DNA of 64,000 nt from Bordetella flabilis (lineage in GTDB: Bacteria > Pseudomonadota > Gammaproteobacteria > Burkholderiales > Burkholderiaceae_B), in assembly GCF_001676725.1 (NCBI RefSeq), contig NZ_CP016172.1, positions 4,278,001 through 4,342,000 of the forward strand, in the 5' to 3' direction. The notes under the pieces were generated by a model, which did not search any database, was not told where the DNA came from, and worked only from the letters and a program-made list of their open reading frames with translations. Position numbers and translations under genes: made by a program. This document shows, piece by piece, positions 59,169 to 64,000 of this stretch (position 1 is its first letter; each line of letters starts with the position of its first letter).

Positions 59169-59191
59169 GACGGGCGGCTCCTTGGTGCGGC

Positions 59192-60646
<1,455 letters not shown>

Positions 60647-60908
60647 AGGAATGAAAGTGGTGGGCCGGTACGGGGCTGCCCCGCCATGGGCTTCGTCGCG
60701 GGACGGACCGCGTTGCCGGCATGGGCAGCGAGCGATACGTCCCCGCCCCGCCTGTCCGACGCCGCATAATGGCGGGCGAGCGCATCGGCAAAGCGGCGAG
60801 CCGGACCTCGAAACTGAACCGAGGCTAAAATGGCGGTCGTCAAGTATAGCAAGCGGCCTATCCCTGCGCGCCACGTCGCGCCGCCAGGCCTTCTTCACGG
60901 AACCCCCT

Positions 60909-61607
60909 GTGACCATCCAGACGCGACTTCTTTCTGCCGCGCTCGTTGCGGCCCTGCTGTCGCTGCCCATGTCGGCGGCACACGCGCAAGCCATGCCGGG
61001 CGGCAGCGGCGGCGGCCCGGGCCGCTCGGCCAATTCGACGACGCTGGACGAACCGCCGCCGGAAGGCGGGTGGGATGCGCTGGCGCGGTTGCTGGAAGCG
61101 GCCAAGCCCGGTGTCGACACGCGCCTGCAGCCCACCGCGTCGCAGATCACCAACCGCATCGAACAACTCATCAATACCGGCCGCAATCAGGACGCGCTGG
61201 CAATGATCGAGAAAAGGCTGGCCGAAACGGCCAACCCGCCGCCTCCCGGCGGCACCGACGTACAGCTGGAGTTCCAGCATGCGCGCGTGCTCGCGGCGCT
61301 GGGCCGCACGGATGAAGCCCTGGATATCTACCAGGACATGACGACGCGCTTCCCGGAACTGCCGGAACCCTGGAATAACATGGCCGTGATCTATGCGGCG
61401 CGCGGCGAGATCGATCGCGCGCACACGGCCCTGGAGAACGCCTTGCGCGCCGATCCCAACTATGCGGCGGCACGCGCCAACCTCGCCGATGTCCAGTTGC
61501 TGCAAGCCAAGCGGTCCTATGGAGAGGCCGCGAAACTCGGCGTCTCGGGCAGCGGCAACAAGGCTCGCGCCGTCGACAACCTGCTGAAGGAACCGACCCC
61601 GCAATGA
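60909..61607 (+). CDS. Exported TPR-repeat protein
   Basis: A 232-residue protein starting at GTG 60909 with ACGGAA before it. A signal peptide ([21 protein letters not shown]) is followed by a Gly/Ser-rich linker and TPR-like helices: [55 protein letters not shown] and [22 protein letters not shown]. Probably a periplasmic scaffold. Its stop overlaps the cyclophilin start by 4 bases, suggesting joint function. Confidence 0.85.
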   Translation: MTIQTRLLSAALVAALLSLPMSAAHAQAMPGGSGGGPGRSANSTTLDEPPPEGGWDALARLLEAAKPGVDTRLQPTASQITNRIEQLINTGRNQDALAMIEKRLAETANPPPPGGTDVQLEFQHARVLAALGRTDEALDIYQDMTTRFPELPEPWNNMAVIYAARGEIDRAHTALENALRADPNYAAARANLADVQLLQAKRSYGEAAKLGVSGSGNKARAVDNLLKEPTPQ

Positions 61608-62251
61608 CTTTTTCAGCTCCTTTCCTGCGTGTGCTGCGTTATGCGGCATGCGGGGTGGCGATTGCCGCCATCCTGCCGGCAACCGCCGGCGCCGCGCCGG
61701 CCGGCGCGCCATCCTCCACTACTACCGAGGGCAAACACCCCATGGCTACGAATCCCCGCGTCAAGATGCATACCAACTACGGCGATTTCGTCATTACGCT
61801 GGACGCCGACAAGGCGCCCAAGACGGTGGCGAATTTCCTCACCTACACCAAGGAAGGCTTCTACAACAACACGGTGTTCCACCGCGTCATCGACGGCTTC
61901 ATGATCCAGGGCGGCGGTTTCGAGCCCGGCATGAAGCAGAAGCAGACCCATGCCCCGGTCGAGAACGAAGCCAACAATGGCCTGAAGAACGACAAGTACA
62001 CGGTGGCCATGGCGCGCACCAGCGATCCGCAATCGGCCACGGCGCAGTTCTTCATCAATGTCGCCGACAACGACTTCCTCAACTTCACCGCGCCCACGGC
62101 CAACGGCTGGGGCTACGCGGTGTTCGGCAAGGTCACCGAAGGCACGGACGTGGTCGACAAGATCAAGGCCGTGAAAACCGCCAACAGCGGTTTCCACCAG
62201 AACGTGCCGGCCCAGGACGTCATCATCGAGAAGGCCGAAGTTGTTGAATAA
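61604..62251 (+). CDS. Cyclophilin-type peptidyl-prolyl isomerase, possibly dual-localised
   Basis: A 215-residue protein. Residues 1-31 form a signal peptide ([18 protein letters not shown]). From residue 47 on, a complete PpiB-size cyclophilin follows, with [27 protein letters not shown] and [13 protein letters not shown] as active-site segments. The internal Met47 codon (ATG 61742) has GAGGG upstream, so a cytoplasmic form could be made from the same gene. The ATG overlaps the TPR gene stop. Confidence 0.93.
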   Translation: MTFSAPFLRVLRYAACGVAIAAILPATAGAAPAGAPSSTTTEGKHPMATNPRVKMHTNYGDFVITLDADKAPKTVANFLTYTKEGFYNNTVFHRVIDGFMIQGGGFEPGMKQKQTHAPVENEANNGLKNDKYTVAMARTSDPQSATAQFFINVADNDFLNFTAPTANGWGYAVFGKVTEGTDVVDKIKAVKTANSGFHQNVPAQDVIIEKAEVVE

Positions 62252-63014
62252 GATTACGTTGCCGGGGACGGTCTGGGTGGCGTCGGACGTCCATCTCGGT
62301 CCGGCCACTCCGGCCACGTCGGAGGCCTTCCTGAGCTTCCTGGAAGCAGCCGCGGCCGAGGCGTCGGCCTTGCTGCTGCCGGGCGATATTTTCGACGCAT
62401 GGATCGGCGACGACCTGATACGCCAGGCGCCGCCCTGGCTGGCGTCCGTGCTGCAGGCATTGAAGCGTACCGCCACCGCCATACCGGTGTGGCTGGGGCG
62501 CGGCAACCGTGACTTCCTCATGGGTGGTGAACTGGCCGAAACGGTCGGCGCGCGCCTGCTGCCGGAGCCCGCGCTGCTGGAAACGGATTACGGTACGGTG
62601 CTGCTGACGCACGGCGACGAGCTGTGCATCGACGACGCGTCGTACCAGGCCTTCCGCGCCATGGTGCGCGATCCGGCATGGCAGGCGGAATTCCTGAACA
62701 AGTCCATCCCGGAGCGGCTGGCCCTGGCGCAACAGGCGCGCGGCGAAAGCCAGGCGGCCACGCAGAGCAAGGCCGCCGACATCATGGACGTGAACCCGTC
62801 TGCCGTGGAAGCGCTGTTCCTGGATACCGGCGTCGCGACGCTGGTACACGGCCACACCCACCGCCCCGAGCGGCATGTGCTTGAGGTCGCCGGCAAGCGG
62901 CGCGAGCGCTGGGTATTGCCCGACTGGGACTGCGACCATGTGCAGCCGCCACGCGGCGGCTGGCTGGTCATCGACGGCGACGGCCTGCAGTTCTTCGATC
63001 TGGAATTGGCCTGA
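62241..63014 (+). CDS. lpxH: UDP-2,3-diacylglucosamine diphosphatase
   Basis: A 257-residue metallophosphoesterase of lipid A synthesis, which hydrolyses UDP-2,3-diacylglucosamine to lipid X. Metal-binding motifs are [28 protein letters not shown] and VHGHTHRPE. The start is TTG 62241 or 62244, overlapping the cyclophilin stop; no ATG fits the domain start. It acts at the inner face of the cytoplasmic membrane. Confidence 0.95.
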   Translation: MLNKITLPGTVWVASDVHLGPATPATSEAFLSFLEAAAAEASALLLPGDIFDAWIGDDLIRQAPPWLASVLQALKRTATAIPVWLGRGNRDFLMGGELAETVGARLLPEPALLETDYGTVLLTHGDELCIDDASYQAFRAMVRDPAWQAEFLNKSIPERLALAQQARGESQAATQSKAADIMDVNPSAVEALFLDTGVATLVHGHTHRPERHVLEVAGKRRERWVLPDWDCDHVQPPRGGWLVIDGDGLQFFDLELA

Positions 63015-63138
63015 CGCGGGCGGGTTGGCGGGTCCTGCGCCCTCCACCCCCCGCGCGGCTGCTCCTGCGCCCTTCCCTTTCGCCGATCGCCGCCTATCGC
63101 CACCGGTTGTCCGGCGGCGATTGCCGAGCGGCCGCGCT

Positions 63139-64000
63139 TCAGTGGGCGAACAGCACAATGGCCACCACGATGCCCAGGGCGATCCGGTACCACGCGAATA
63201 CGCGATAGGTGTGGTTCGCCACGAAGCGCAGCACCGCCCGCACCACCAGCAGCGCACTGAGGAATGCCGCGACGAAACCGACCGCGATGCCGAGCACATC
63301 GTGCTGGCTCAGCACGCCCATGTTGCGGTACGAGTCGTACACGGCCGCGCCCAGCATGGTCGGCATGGCCAGGAAGAACGAGAACTCCGTCGCGGTCTTG
63401 CGCTGGATGCCGGCGATCATCCCGCCGATGATGGTGGACCCGGAGCGCGAGACACCGGGCACCATGGCCACGCATTGCGCGACACCGACGCAAAGCGCCT
63501 GCTTCCATGAAATCTCTTCCAGCGTATGCGCGGTCGCCTTCACCTGCGCGGCGCTGTCGTCCCCCGCGGGATGCGGCGTGGAACCGGGCCGCCCGTGCGC
63601 GCGGCGCTCGACGTACAGCATGATGAACCCGCCCAGGATCAGCGTCACGGCGACGACACCCGGATGATAGAAAAGATTCTTGATGGCGCGGATGAAGATC
63701 GCGCCGATGACCGCCGCCGGGATGAAGGCCAGCAGCAGATTGCGCGTAAACATGACTTCGCTGCGCACCCCGGTCAGCGTACCGTGGATAAGCTGCCACA
63801 GGCGGGCCCGGAAGATCCACATGACGGCCAGGATGGAGCCGAACTGGATGACGACTTCGAAGACCTTAGCCGAGTTCGACTCGAAGTGTATCCAGTCACC
63901 GAACAGAATCAGGTGACCGGTACTCGATACGGGGATGAATTCCGTCAGGCCCTCGATGATGCCCAGGAAGAAGGCCTTGATAAGGTAGAGCGTGTTTTCT
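63139..64000 (-). CDS. uppP: Undecaprenyl-diphosphatase (partial, cut by right edge)
   Basis: Reading from the right edge, the frame begins (E)NTLYLIKAFFLG and continues to the stop at 63139, about 287 residues, so only the first few residues are missing. EGLTEFIPVSSTGHLIL is the BacA box and PGVSRSGSTIIGGM the second catalytic loop. It has about eight membrane segments. It recycles undecaprenyl diphosphate for peptidoglycan synthesis and gives bacitracin resistance. An internal Met at 63822 is not the start, since the conserved N-terminus lies before it. Confidence 0.95.
   Translation of the reverse strand, partial: ENTLYLIKAFFLGIIEGLTEFIPVSSTGHLILFGDWIHFESNSAKVFEVVIQFGSILAVMWIFRARLWQLIHGTLTGVRSEVMFTRNLLLAFIPAAVIGAIFIRAIKNLFYHPGVVAVTLILGGFIMLYVERRAHGRPGSTPHPAGDDSAAQVKATAHTLEEISWKQALCVGVAQCVAMVPGVSRSGSTIIGGMIAGIQRKTATEFSFFLAMPTMLGAAVYDSYRNMGVLSQHDVLGIAVGFVAAFLSALLVVRAVLRFVANHTYRVFAWYRIALGIVVAIVLFAH

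Noticed and set aside
63139..63822. uppP starting at the internal Met at 63822
   Set aside because: The conserved BacA box lies upstream of that Met in the same frame, so the gene continues past the window edge.

Overview
The window is high-GC DNA from a betaproteobacterium of the Alcaligenaceae, most likely Bordetella or a close relative. The basis is two Bug-type tricarboxylate-transporter binding proteins, the housekeeping set lysC, tilS, accA, a DNA glycosylase, cysS, a cyclophilin, lpxH and uppP, and the overall codon and GC character. The genus is an inference.

Positions 1 to about 23,830 are the integrase-proximal part of a lambdoid, HK97-type tailed prophage; its tail-tip and lysis genes lie beyond the left edge. 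The late genes read leftward: HNH nuclease, TerS, TerL, portal, ClpP-type protease, major capsid protein, connector, head closure, gp10-like, tail completion, tail tube and tail chaperone. Upstream of them is a Q-like gene followed by a promoter and terminator laid out like lambda pR'-tR', then a replication gene, a CII-like gene and a Cro-like gene. The repressor gene (12037-12372) reads rightward. Four identical AATAC-N4-GTATT palindromes lie on both sides of it, inside the divergent early promoters. The rightward early operon (12568-23780) encodes a DUF2303 protein, a dNMP kinase-like protein, a ParB-like protein, an ASCH-like protein, two methyltransferases, a DUF1643 protein, an excisionase-like protein and an integrase. 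The integrase abuts a tRNA-Arg(ACG) gene, the likely attachment site.

Positions 24.0 to 37.5 kb hold accessory metabolism. A LysR regulator with a repeat-encoded basic tail faces a Bug receptor, a ThDP enzyme and a TSUP exporter. A leftward operon encodes the iron-sulfur and two membrane subunits of a fumarate reductase/succinate dehydrogenase, a second Bug receptor, both subunits of a class I fumarase/tartrate dehydratase, and last the flavoprotein, which lacks the usual FAD-linking histidine. A three-PAS hybrid histidine kinase follows.

Positions 37.7 to 45.3 kb are respiratory: a monoheme cytochrome c, a small zinc-ribbon/membrane protein pair, and a gamma-alpha-beta dehydrogenase operon (Tat-exported small subunit, GMC flavoprotein with an Fe-S type Cys motif, diheme cytochrome c). 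Divergent from this operon is a lone aa3-type oxidase subunit I with a His-rich N-terminus. Positions 45.3 to 51.5 kb are a catabolic locus: a GntR regulator with two DNA-binding domains, divergent from an FMN hydroxy-acid dehydrogenase, an acetoacetate decarboxylase-like protein, two SDRs and an MHS-family transporter.

Positions 51.6 to 54.7 kb hold unrecognised genes and a small lipoprotein, ending at tRNA-Ser(GCT). The rest is core: lysC, tilS, accA, a glycosylase and cysS (leftward), a TPR protein, a cyclophilin and lpxH (rightward), and uppP, cut by the right edge.
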